Part shown: positions 1 through 5,617 of the stretch, piece after piece
Position numbering within the stretch: the first letter of the stretch is position 1
How the letters are laid out: every line of letters begins with the position of its first letter
Source of the DNA: Chlamydia trachomatis
Lineage (GTDB): Bacteria > Chlamydiota > Chlamydiia > Chlamydiales > 2-12-FULL-49-11
Length of the DNA stretch: 11,879 nucleotides
NCBI GenBank assembly: GCA_945870925.1
Contig: CAMBTZ010000037.1
Span: forward strand, 1-11,879
Direction of reading: 5' to 3'
Notes under the pieces: model-generated
Told to the model about the DNA's origin: nothing
Database searches by the model: none
The model's input: only the letters and a program-made list of their open reading frames with translations
Made by a program: the position numbers and the translations under genes

Positions 1-169
1 CCAGTACTTATAGCTAGATTTTATAAGTTCAGGATCTTTAATCTCTTCTTTATAAGGTTCGTGTTCAAATATTTTGAACCAATTCACAAATAGTTCCTCA
101 AAAGTAAATGGATCTCCATAAATTATGAACCTTTTTACGAGTTTGTCAAGGTTGAATCTTTACTTTCAT
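1..169 (-). pseudogene. Partial minus-strand gene of unknown function with an apparent +1 frameshift after codon 7; continues past the left edge
   Basis: An ATG at 169-167 has a good Shine-Dalgarno sequence, AAAGGA (178-183), with an 8-nt spacer. It opens the peptide MKVKIQP and then meets TGA at 148-146. If one base is skipped (T148), the frame stays open from 147 to the window edge: 49 codons beginning DKLVKRFIIYGDPF and ending SSYKYW, rich in aromatic and charged residues as in a real protein. The second frame has a TAA at 162-160 and no ATG, and its first GTG comes about 20 codons in, so it has no convincing start of its own. The junction reads CCT TGA C, which resembles the CTT TGA C of the prfB programmed frameshift, but the downstream peptide does not look like release factor 2. 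It may be a decayed gene, a base error or true recoding. I do not recognise the family. About 50 open codons could also arise by chance, so confidence is moderate. Confidence 0.42.
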
Positions 170-177
170 ATAATTTT

Positions 178-183
178 TCCTTT
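178..183 (-). promoter_or_regulatory. Shine-Dalgarno sequence of the left-edge minus-strand gene
   Basis: On the minus strand this reads AAAGGA, 8 nt before the ATG at 169-167. It matters because it is the main evidence that a real start codon lies there, although the frame closes after seven codons. It sits within the 25-bp gap before the divergent gene that starts at 195. Confidence 0.45.
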
Positions 184-194
184 AATATCAGGCT

Positions 195-776
195 ATGAGC
201 AGTAATATTCCAAAAAATTTTGATAGATCCGATCCGCAAAACCTCAAAGTAGCGCGAATCGAACCCGATATAAAATATTATATTGACATACCCTTCAAAG
301 GGCGCGCAATTAATTCCAGCACATTAACAAAACTTATCTTATTTCTTTCGCTAAATGAGAAAGTTGAAAAATTTCTTAACCCTTCAAAAAAACTGCTCCA
401 AATAAAAGATCTTTTTACCCTTTTAATTCAGTTAAAAATTATTTTCAAAACACTCATGATAAAAGATACAAGCCAAGATTATCAATTTGCAGAAGCGCTT
501 TCAAAAAATTGGCATCTCATTATCGAAAACAGACAGCTTCAAAATGACCCATTAAACAAATTAATTGAATCCATCCAAACCTATCCCAAAAATGTCGATC
601 ACCCCTTTGGCTACTACCTTAACAAAATTACAGGAGAAGCCTGGCTCCCCTTCCCCTTCATCGAAATTCTCTACTCCCTTCATGAAAGCGCTATTCTCAA
701 CCCTCAAAACTCCACACTCACGACCTGGATTAAACAAATCGACGACATTCTTTACGCCAACCCAACTTTTCCATAG
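195..776 (+). CDS. Hypothetical protein, 193 aa, family not recognised
   Basis: An intact 193-residue frame. The start is fixed by an in-frame TAA at 183-185 and the absence of another nearby ATG. No proper Shine-Dalgarno is visible; an AGG at 190-192 is too close to the ATG. I see no signal peptide, membrane helix or catalytic motif. The N-terminal half is Lys-, Leu- and Ile-rich and probably helical (residues about 40-90). The C-terminal part (about 135-175) contains HPFGYYL, GEAWLPFPF and IEILYSLHE, which look like a small conserved folded region. The 3' third, from about 560 to 770, is very poor in G on the coding strand and rich in C, unlike the neighbours. It lies back to back with the left-edge gene and ends one base before a long palindrome. 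It could be a lineage-specific chlamydial protein; I assign no function. That it is a gene is fairly likely from its length and internal start-stop logic. Confidence 0.6.
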   Translation: MSSNIPKNFDRSDPQNLKVARIEPDIKYYIDIPFKGRAINSSTLTKLILFLSLNEKVEKFLNPSKKLLQIKDLFTLLIQLKIIFKTLMIKDTSQDYQFAEALSKNWHLIIENRQLQNDPLNKLIESIQTYPKNVDHPFGYYLNKITGEAWLPFPFIEILYSLHESAILNPQNSTLTTWIKQIDDILYANPTFP

Positions 777-806
777 TATTGAGATGTCAGGCCTGACACC
801 TCAATA
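777..806. repeat. 30-nt near-perfect palindrome between the orphan gene and hisS; possible terminator or operator
   Basis: The arms 777-791 and 792-806 pair at 14 of 15 positions (the mismatch is A784 opposite C799) with no spacer. The core TGTCAGGCCTGACA (785-798) is a perfect 14-mer palindrome. As RNA it would fold into a long hairpin with a GGCC tip directly after the stop codon at 774-776, so it may end transcription of the 193-aa gene. The following bases (ATCTAAAATC) are not a T-tract, so it is not a textbook intrinsic terminator. It also lies about 35 bp upstream of the putative hisS -10 box, where an operator would be possible. Confidence 0.5.
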
Positions 807-839
807 TCTAAAATCTCTTCTGTATAAAAATGTTTGATT

Positions 840-848
840 TGATATAGT
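840..848 (+). promoter_or_regulatory. Putative extended -10 promoter of hisS
   Basis: TGATATAGT matches the extended -10 pattern TGnTATAAT with one mismatch. No good -35 box is found 16-18 bp upstream, which is usual for extended -10 promoters. Transcription would start around 854-856, at the hisS ATG itself, so the mRNA would have little or no leader. This fits the absence of a Shine-Dalgarno before hisS. It is inference from sequence only. Confidence 0.35.
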
Positions 849-855
849 CTTTATC

Positions 856-2118
856 ATGTTTCAGAGAGTAAAAGGATCGTTTGATATTGTTCCAGAGAGC
901 GAGGAACGATGGAAAGAGAGCGGAGCTTGGCAATATTTTGAAGCCAAGGCGCGAGCTCTTTCTATTTTGTATGGGTTTCAGGAGATCCGGACTCCGGTTT
1001 TTGAACATACAGAATTATTTGTGCGCGGTGTTGGTGAAGCTGATGCTGTAACAAAAGAGATGTATACCTTTATAGATAAAGGAGAAAGATCTCTTTCATT
1101 AAGACCCGAATTGACAGCCCCTATTGTTAGAGCATTTGTAGAAAATGGTCTGCAAAACAAAAAATTCGATCGTTTTTTTTATATGGGTCCTTGCTTTCGT
1201 TATGACAGAATGCAAAAGGGACGATATCGTCAATTTCACCAATTCGGTGTTGAAACATTTGGACCAAAAGACCCTTATCTAGATGTTGAAATGATTTATT
1301 TTCTTTTAGAACTCTATAAAAGTTTGGGAATCAAAAAAACAACACTTAAAATCAACTCAATTGGCGATAAAGGGATTCGGGATGAATTTGCAAAGGCTCT
1401 GCAATCCTATTTTACACCTTATATAAAAGAACTGTCACTTGATAGCCAAAGACGATTAACAGTTAATCCTCTTAGAATTTTAGATTCAAAAGATCCATCT
1501 GATCAAATGATTGCGAAAAACGCCCCTACAATTTATGAGTTTTTAACACCTTTACGAAGAACATTTTTTGAAGATGTCCTAAAAGGTCTAGACTCTTTAA
1601 ATCTCTCCTATGTTATTGACCCAAGCTTAGTACGTGGACTTGATTACTATTGTGATACTGTATTTGAAGTAGTAACAACTGGTGATGAAGGGGCTCAAAA
1701 TGCTCTTGGTGGCGGCGGTCGTTATGATGGTTTAATGAACAATTTAGGCGGCCCCGATCTTCCCGGCTTTGGTTTTGGCACAGGAATTGAACGTATACTT
1801 CAAAGCATGATTATCGAAAATTCCCTCACCCCTTCTATAAACGGCCCGGAATTTTATTTAATTCCTCTTTCTCCTGAAGGTAAACAACTTTGCTTTTCTC
1901 TAATAACAGCACTTCGCGCAAAAGAAAAAAGTGCACTGCTACACATAAAAAATTTCGCAGCAAAAAAAGGACTTTCAGACGCGTCCTCTATTGGTGCAAA
2001 ACATGCCATTTTAATTGGCGATGATGAGATAAGCTCAAAAATTATTACTGTTAAGTGCCTCTCAACTAGAGAAGAGAAAAAAATTCACATAAATGATTTT
2101 CTTGGTCTTTATGTATAA
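856..2118 (+). CDS. hisS: Histidyl-tRNA synthetase
   Basis: Class II aminoacyl-tRNA synthetase that attaches histidine to tRNA(His) in the cytoplasm. At 420 aa it has the usual bacterial length. Visible motifs in order: the N-terminal VKGSFDIVP; LRPELTAPI (82-90); motif 2 with FRYDRMQKGRYRQFHQFG (114-131), including the motif-2 arginine R115; the HisRS-specific RGLDYYCDTVFEV (260-272) with R260; GGGGRYDGL (285-293); and motif 3 GFGTGIERIL (306-315). The last 90 residues form the anticodon-binding domain. The start is set by the family N-terminus. There is no Shine-Dalgarno before it, and a putative -10 box ends only 7 bp upstream. The gene overlaps aspS by 8 nt in ATGTATAA, implying an operon and coupled translation. 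hisS-aspS is also the order I recall in Chlamydia. Confidence 0.97.
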   Translation: MFQRVKGSFDIVPESEERWKESGAWQYFEAKARALSILYGFQEIRTPVFEHTELFVRGVGEADAVTKEMYTFIDKGERSLSLRPELTAPIVRAFVENGLQNKKFDRFFYMGPCFRYDRMQKGRYRQFHQFGVETFGPKDPYLDVEMIYFLLELYKSLGIKKTTLKINSIGDKGIRDEFAKALQSYFTPYIKELSLDSQRRLTVNPLRILDSKDPSDQMIAKNAPTIYEFLTPLRRTFFEDVLKGLDSLNLSYVIDPSLVRGLDYYCDTVFEVVTTGDEGAQNALGGGGRYDGLMNNLGGPDLPGFGFGTGIERILQSMIIENSLTPSINGPEFYLIPLSPEGKQLCFSLITALRAKEKSALLHIKNFAAKKGLSDASSIGAKHAILIGDDEISSKIITVKCLSTREEKKIHINDFLGLYV

Positions 2119-3886
2119 AACTTCCATGCGTACTCACACTGCAGGTGAGCTTAGAAAAATTCATGTTGATAGCAAAGTAACCATTTGTGGATGGATTCAT
2201 AGAAGGCGAGATCATGGCGGGCTTATTTTTATTGATTTGCGTGACAGATATGGCCTAACTCAACTTGTATTTGATCCTGCAATCGATGCAAATTCACATA
2301 TTAAAGCTGAAGAACTCCGAAGCGAGTGGTCTATTTCAATATCAGGAAAAGTGAGAGCTCGCGCTCCTGCAATGGCTAACCTGAAACTTCCAACCGGAGA
2401 AATTGAAATTGAAGTAACAAACCTTCAAATTCTTTCCAAGTCAAAGACACCTCCTTTTTCAATCTGTGATGAAACAAATGATGTTCATGAAGATTTACGC
2501 CTTACCTATCGTTATCTCGATATCCGAAAAGGGACAATTTTAGATCATCTTCAAATGCGGCACAACATAACAAAAACCATTAGAAATTTTTTCGACAATC
2601 GTGGATTCATTGATATAGAAACACCAATACTCACAAAATCAACTCCTGAAGGCGCAAGAGACTATATTGTCCCGTCAAGAGTTCATCATGGGATGTTTTA
2701 TGCATTACCTCAGTCTCCTCAAATTTTTAAACAACTTCTTATGATTTCCGGCATCGATAGATATTATCAAATCGCTAGATGCTTTAGAGATGAAGACTTA
2801 AGAGCTGACCGTCAACCGGAATTTACTCAAGTTGATATCGAAATGAGTTATATCGATCAAAAAGACATTATCCTCCTTATGGAATCGATGATACAAAAAG
2901 TGTTCAAAGAGTGTCTAAATATTGATATTCCTCATACTTTCCACCAAATGAGTTATAAAGAAGCTATGGAGCGGTACGGCTCTGACAAACCCGATTTACG
3001 TTTCGGTCTTGATTTTATTAGAATTGATGAAATTGCAAAAAATTGTGATTTCGCAGTTTTTAAAGATGCAATTAGTGACGGTGGCTGCGTAAAAGCGATA
3101 AAAGTTCCAAATGGGGCCGATCTTCTTTCTAGAAAAGATATCGAAGACTTCACAGCATTTGTCTCACCCTTTGGCCTTAAAGGCCTAGCATGGATGAAGT
3201 ACACTCCTGATGGCTTAACTTCTAATATAGTAAAATTTTTCTCTTCAGATTTACAAAAAGAGATCCAGAAAAAAGCAGATCTAAAACCAGGTGATCTCAT
3301 TTTTTTTGCGGCAGCAGATACACATACAGTGAATCAGGCGTTAGACCACTTAAGACGTCACATTGGTGGAAAACTTAATCTAATGAACCCGGATCATTTT
3401 GAATTTCTTTGGGTAGTCGATTTTCCCCTCTTCGAGCTAGACCCCACAACTAAGCAGATTTCTAGCGTTCACCACCCATTTACCTCGCCAATGACTGAAG
3501 ATATCCCCCTTTTAGCAACAGAACCCTTAAAAGTTAGAGCAAAAGCCTACGATCTTGTTCTTAACGGCTCAGAACTAGGTGGCGGCTCAATCCGTATTCA
3601 TGATCAAGATTTGCAAAGAAAAATCTTTGAACTCCTTAGACTTTCACCTACTGATATCGATACAAAATTTGGATTTTTTATTAAAGCACTGCAATTTGGA
3701 ACCCCCCCTCATGGCGGCCTTGCATTCGGACTTGATAGAATCGCTATGATCTTAACTAAATCAACCTCAATACGCGATGTTATCGCCTTTCCAAAAACTC
3801 AAAAAGCAACCGACCTTATGGTCGAATGCCCCTCTTCAGTCTCATCTGAGCAGCTTCGCGACTTAGGTATTTCGATTACAAAATAG
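2111..3886 (+). CDS. aspS: Aspartyl-tRNA synthetase, bacterial type, probably non-discriminating (Asp/Asn)
   Basis: Class IIb synthetase charging tRNA(Asp), and probably tRNA(Asn). It has an N-terminal OB-fold anticodon domain (about 22-108); QSPQIFKQLL (201-210); motif 2 FRDEDLRADRQPEFTQ (225-240); the bacterial GAD insertion (about 300-420); and motif 3 GGLAFGLDRI (535-544). From 2111 it is 591 aa, about the usual bacterial length. ATGs at 2093, 2111 and 2126 are possible and none has a clear Shine-Dalgarno. 2111 is preferred because it overlaps the hisS stop and gives the expected short N-terminus; 2126 (MRTHTAGEL) is also good. The RRRDHGG segment (31-37) has His at position 35, where discriminating enzymes such as that of E. 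coli have Leu. This suggests misacylation of tRNA(Asn), followed by amidation by GatCAB as in Chlamydia. The gene ends in tandem TAG codons. Confidence 0.95.
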   Translation: MYKTSMRTHTAGELRKIHVDSKVTICGWIHRRRDHGGLIFIDLRDRYGLTQLVFDPAIDANSHIKAEELRSEWSISISGKVRARAPAMANLKLPTGEIEIEVTNLQILSKSKTPPFSICDETNDVHEDLRLTYRYLDIRKGTILDHLQMRHNITKTIRNFFDNRGFIDIETPILTKSTPEGARDYIVPSRVHHGMFYALPQSPQIFKQLLMISGIDRYYQIARCFRDEDLRADRQPEFTQVDIEMSYIDQKDIILLMESMIQKVFKECLNIDIPHTFHQMSYKEAMERYGSDKPDLRFGLDFIRIDEIAKNCDFAVFKDAISDGGCVKAIKVPNGADLLSRKDIEDFTAFVSPFGLKGLAWMKYTPDGLTSNIVKFFSSDLQKEIQKKADLKPGDLIFFAAADTHTVNQALDHLRRHIGGKLNLMNPDHFEFLWVVDFPLFELDPTTKQISSVHHPFTSPMTEDIPLLATEPLKVRAKAYDLVLNGSELGGGSIRIHDQDLQRKIFELLRLSPTDIDTKFGFFIKALQFGTPPHGGLAFGLDRIAMILTKSTSIRDVIAFPKTQKATDLMVECPSSVSSEQLRDLGISITK

Positions 3887-3925
3887 TAGCAAGAAATGGC
3901 TAGAAGGGCTAAAGTGGTCTTTTAC

Positions 3926-3931
3926 AAGGAG
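3926..3931 (+). promoter_or_regulatory. Shine-Dalgarno sequence deciding the mip start
   Basis: AAGGAG lies 6 nt before the ATG at 3938. It favours that start over the in-frame ATG at 3896, which has no binding site and would put a basic 14-residue extension before the signal peptide. Confidence 0.8.
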
Positions 3932-3937
3932 AACAAA

Positions 3938-4729
3938 ATGAAAAAATTTATTCCTTTACTAGCGTTGCCATTGGCTCTTTCAATAGGTTTCTTACCTGCT
4001 GAAACTAAAGCTGAAATTACAACCCTAGAATCTACAAAATCCTTTGAAACATCACCTCAAGAGCTTGCTAAAGTATCAAAGGCTTTTGGTCACATGATAG
4101 GACAAAATGTAGAATCCCTTGGACTAGATTTTGACATGAAAGAAGTGTTGCAAGGAATTCAAGATTGCGTCAATGGCATTCAAGCGCCCATGACAGAAGC
4201 TGAATGTATTCAAGCAATTTCCTTAATTCAAGAAAATGCATTTCAAAAACTCTCTGCTGATAACTTAAAAATTGCCGAAGAATTTTTATCAAAAAACAAA
4301 GCTTCTACAGGTGTTATTGAAGTTGATCCGGGCAAATTACAATATATGGTACTACAAGCAGGAACAGGAAAGGAAGTAGAACCAACTTTTTCACCTGTAA
4401 TTCGCTATACAGGTAAATTTATTGACGGTAAAGTTTTTGGCGAATCCGGTGAAGATGAAGTGATCTCCCTTGATGAGACTATCGAAGGATTCAAAAAAGG
4501 TATCGTTGGAATGAAAGAGGGTGAAAAACGAAGAATCTTTGTTCACCCAGATTGCGGTTACGGTATCAATGGATTTCTTCCTCCAAGCTCACTATTAACA
4601 TTCGATATTGAAATCATTAAAGCTAATGCTCCAAAAACAGACGATTCAACAGTTTCATCAAATGCTTCAACACTAGATCACGCATCAGAAATCGCCTCTA
4701 TCGACCTCCCTCAAACAAAAACCCGCTAA
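3938..4729 (+). CDS. mip: Secreted FKBP-type peptidyl-prolyl cis-trans isomerase, Mip family
   Basis: A 263-aa exported prolyl isomerase, expected in the periplasm or outer envelope. Residues 1-25 form a signal peptide: MKKF, a hydrophobic core, then ETKA before E26, a signal peptidase I site. There is no lipobox cysteine. Residues about 38-125 form the helical dimerisation region of Mip/FkpA proteins, with a possible disulfide between the cysteines at 77 and 90. The FKBP domain (about 134-228) has IRYTG (155-159), an EGFKKGIVGMKEGEKRR stretch, HPDCGYG and LLTFDIEII. The aromatic pocket is partly kept (Y157, F167, F185, Y208). The aspartate equivalent to FKBP12 D37 is replaced: the segment reads VFGES (G168). 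A polar Ser/Thr/Asp-rich tail (230-263) follows. Start chosen by Shine-Dalgarno and signal peptide. It lies 51 nt after aspS, as in Chlamydia, and may be part of the hisS-aspS transcript. A hairpin follows. Confidence 0.9.
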   Translation: MKKFIPLLALPLALSIGFLPAETKAEITTLESTKSFETSPQELAKVSKAFGHMIGQNVESLGLDFDMKEVLQGIQDCVNGIQAPMTEAECIQAISLIQENAFQKLSADNLKIAEEFLSKNKASTGVIEVDPGKLQYMVLQAGTGKEVEPTFSPVIRYTGKFIDGKVFGESGEDEVISLDETIEGFKKGIVGMKEGEKRRIFVHPDCGYGINGFLPPSSLLTFDIEIIKANAPKTDDSTVSSNASTLDHASEIASIDLPQTKTR

Positions 4730-4745
4730 ACTGTATAAAATTCTG

Positions 4746-4775
4746 TAGAGCACATTAATTTAACAATGTGCTCTA
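4746..4775 (+). terminator. Hairpin after mip, possible terminator
   Basis: TAGAGCACATT (4746-4756) pairs perfectly over 11 bp with AATGTGCTCTA (4765-4775) around an 8-nt loop. It lies 17 nt after the mip stop codon and 34 nt before trmL. The bases after it (AGAAGCTGTCTTAAAC) are not a T-run, so termination may be partial or factor-dependent, or the stem may protect the 3' end of the mip message. Confidence 0.55.
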
Positions 4776-4809
4776 AGAAGCTGTCTTAAACATATTTAAT
4801 AAAATACGC

Positions 4810-5262
4810 ATGAAAATTATATTATTTCAACCTGATATTCCACAGAACACAGGTAATATTGTTAGAACTTGTAGCGTAACTAAATCTTCGCTTACACTTG
4901 TTCGTCCACTTGGCTTTAGCATTTCAAGCAGACATCTAAAACGCGCCGGTCTTGACTACTGGGACGAAGTTCAAATTGATCTCATTGATAACTTAGAAGA
5001 ATTCTTAGAGACTGAGACAAGACCTTTTTTCTTCTTTTCAAGCAAAGTAGACAGACCCTATACTGACGCTACCTATCTTCCGGAATCAATTATTATTTTT
5101 GGATCAGAAACATCAGGATTACCTGATATATTTTTTGAGAGATGGCCAGAGAAATTTTACACAATCCCAATGGCCTCAAATGCTCGCTGTCTCAACCTTT
5201 CAAACTCAGTCTCAATAGTACTGTTCGAAGGTCTAAGACAGCAAAACTTTCAATTTATTTAA
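4810..5262 (+). CDS. trmL: tRNA (cytidine/uridine-34-2'-O)-methyltransferase, SpoU/TrmL family
   Basis: A small SPOUT (trefoil-knot) methyltransferase that uses S-adenosylmethionine to methylate the 2'-OH of wobble base 34, typically in tRNA(Leu) isoacceptors. At 150 aa it is the minimal single-domain TrmL/YibK type. Motifs: motif 1 PQNTGNIVRT (11-20) with N16 and R19; RAGLDYWDE (45-53); motif 2 IIFGSETSGLP (95-105); motif 3 IPMASNARCLNLSNSVSI (119-136), which forms the knot. There is no Shine-Dalgarno before the ATG; the upstream region is AT-rich with a TAAAAT at 4800-4805. It follows the mip hairpin and may have its own promoter. Its stop overlaps the trxA stop on the other strand. Earlier chlamydial annotations call the equivalent gene spoU. 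The substrate is inferred from the family. Confidence 0.93.
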   Translation: MKIILFQPDIPQNTGNIVRTCSVTKSSLTLVRPLGFSISSRHLKRAGLDYWDEVQIDLIDNLEEFLETETRPFFFFSSKVDRPYTDATYLPESIIIFGSETSGLPDIFFERWPEKFYTIPMASNARCLNLSNSVSIVLFEGLRQQNFQFI

Positions 5263-5578
5263 TTTTTGCAATCATTGATTTAATAGTCTCTTTATCTTGT
5301 AGCCCAACAAACGCATCTACTCGCTTTCCATCTTTAAAAAAGACAACAGTTGGAATTGACATCACCTGTTGCTCCATTAAAAACTCTCTAGCCTCTTCTT
5401 TATCGACATCCACCTTATAAATTTCGTATGCACCATTAGCTTCTCTCTCTAATTCCTCAAGTATAGGTGTAATTTGTTTACACGGACCACACCATTCTGC
5501 AAAAAAATCGATTAAAATCAGGGTTCCTGATGCAATTTTTTCTTGTAATGCGGTTGTTGCAACTTCTTGTACTGTCAT
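5255..5578 (-). CDS. trxA: Thioredoxin
   Basis: A 107-aa cytoplasmic thioredoxin that reduces protein disulfides and is itself recycled by thioredoxin reductase. The fold is complete: the buried Asp at D24 in LIDFFAEWCGPCK, the active site WCGPC (29-33) with cysteines 30 and 33, P38 after the active-site helix, the cis-proline P76 in SIPT, and FKDGKRVDAFVG before the last helix. The length is standard. The Shine-Dalgarno AAGGAG (5585-5590) lies 6 nt before the ATG. It is 39 nt downstream of cmk-plsC on the same strand, with no hairpin visible between them, so it may be read as the last gene of the uppS-cdsA-cmk-plsC unit. It meets trmL tail-to-tail with 8 bp of overlap (5255-5262). Confidence 0.97.
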   Translation of the reverse strand: MTVQEVATTALQEKIASGTLILIDFFAEWCGPCKQITPILEELEREANGAYEIYKVDVDKEEAREFLMEQQVMSIPTVVFFKDGKRVDAFVGLQDKETIKSMIAKIK

Positions 5579-5584
5579 GATCTT

Positions 5585-5590
5585 CTCCTT
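5585..5590 (-). promoter_or_regulatory. Shine-Dalgarno sequence of trxA
   Basis: AAGGAG on the minus strand, 6 nt before the trxA ATG. With the secDF and mip sites it is among the strongest ribosome binding sites in the window, suggesting efficient translation. Confidence 0.75.
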
Positions 5591-5617
5591 ATAATTTTCG
5601 ATTAAATTTTATCAAGA

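Noticed and set aside
143..174. Promoter for the 193-aa gene: TTGTCA (143-148) and a perfect TATAAT (169-174)
   Set aside because: The spacing is 20 bp, too long for a standard promoter, and the TATAAT overlaps the start codon of the divergent gene in very AT-rich DNA. It may still be a real -10, but I could not support it.
565..837. 90-codon plus-strand frame over the end of the 193-aa gene
   Set aside because: It is Pro/Ser/Thr-rich, as expected from an offset frame of C-rich coding DNA, and it runs through the palindrome with no start signal.
2093..2110. Longer aspS starting at 2093
   Set aside because: The added residues MIFLVF are not expected at an AspRS N-terminus and lie fully inside the hisS coding end.
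2953..3300. 115-codon frame antisense to aspS
   Set aside because: It lies wholly within a strongly conserved gene, has no start signal, and its peptide looks like the reverse of that gene.
3896..3937. Longer mip starting at the ATG at 3896
   Set aside because: It adds the basic stretch MARRAKVVFYKENK before the signal peptide and lacks a ribosome binding site. The ATG at 3938 has AAGGAG at 6 nt.
5588..5615. trxA promoter on the minus strand: TTGATA (5610-5615), 16 bp, TATAAG (5588-5593)
   Set aside because: Both boxes match 5 of 6, but the -10 overlaps the Shine-Dalgarno, so the transcript would start downstream of the strong ribosome binding site it needs. A chance match is more likely, with trxA read from upstream.
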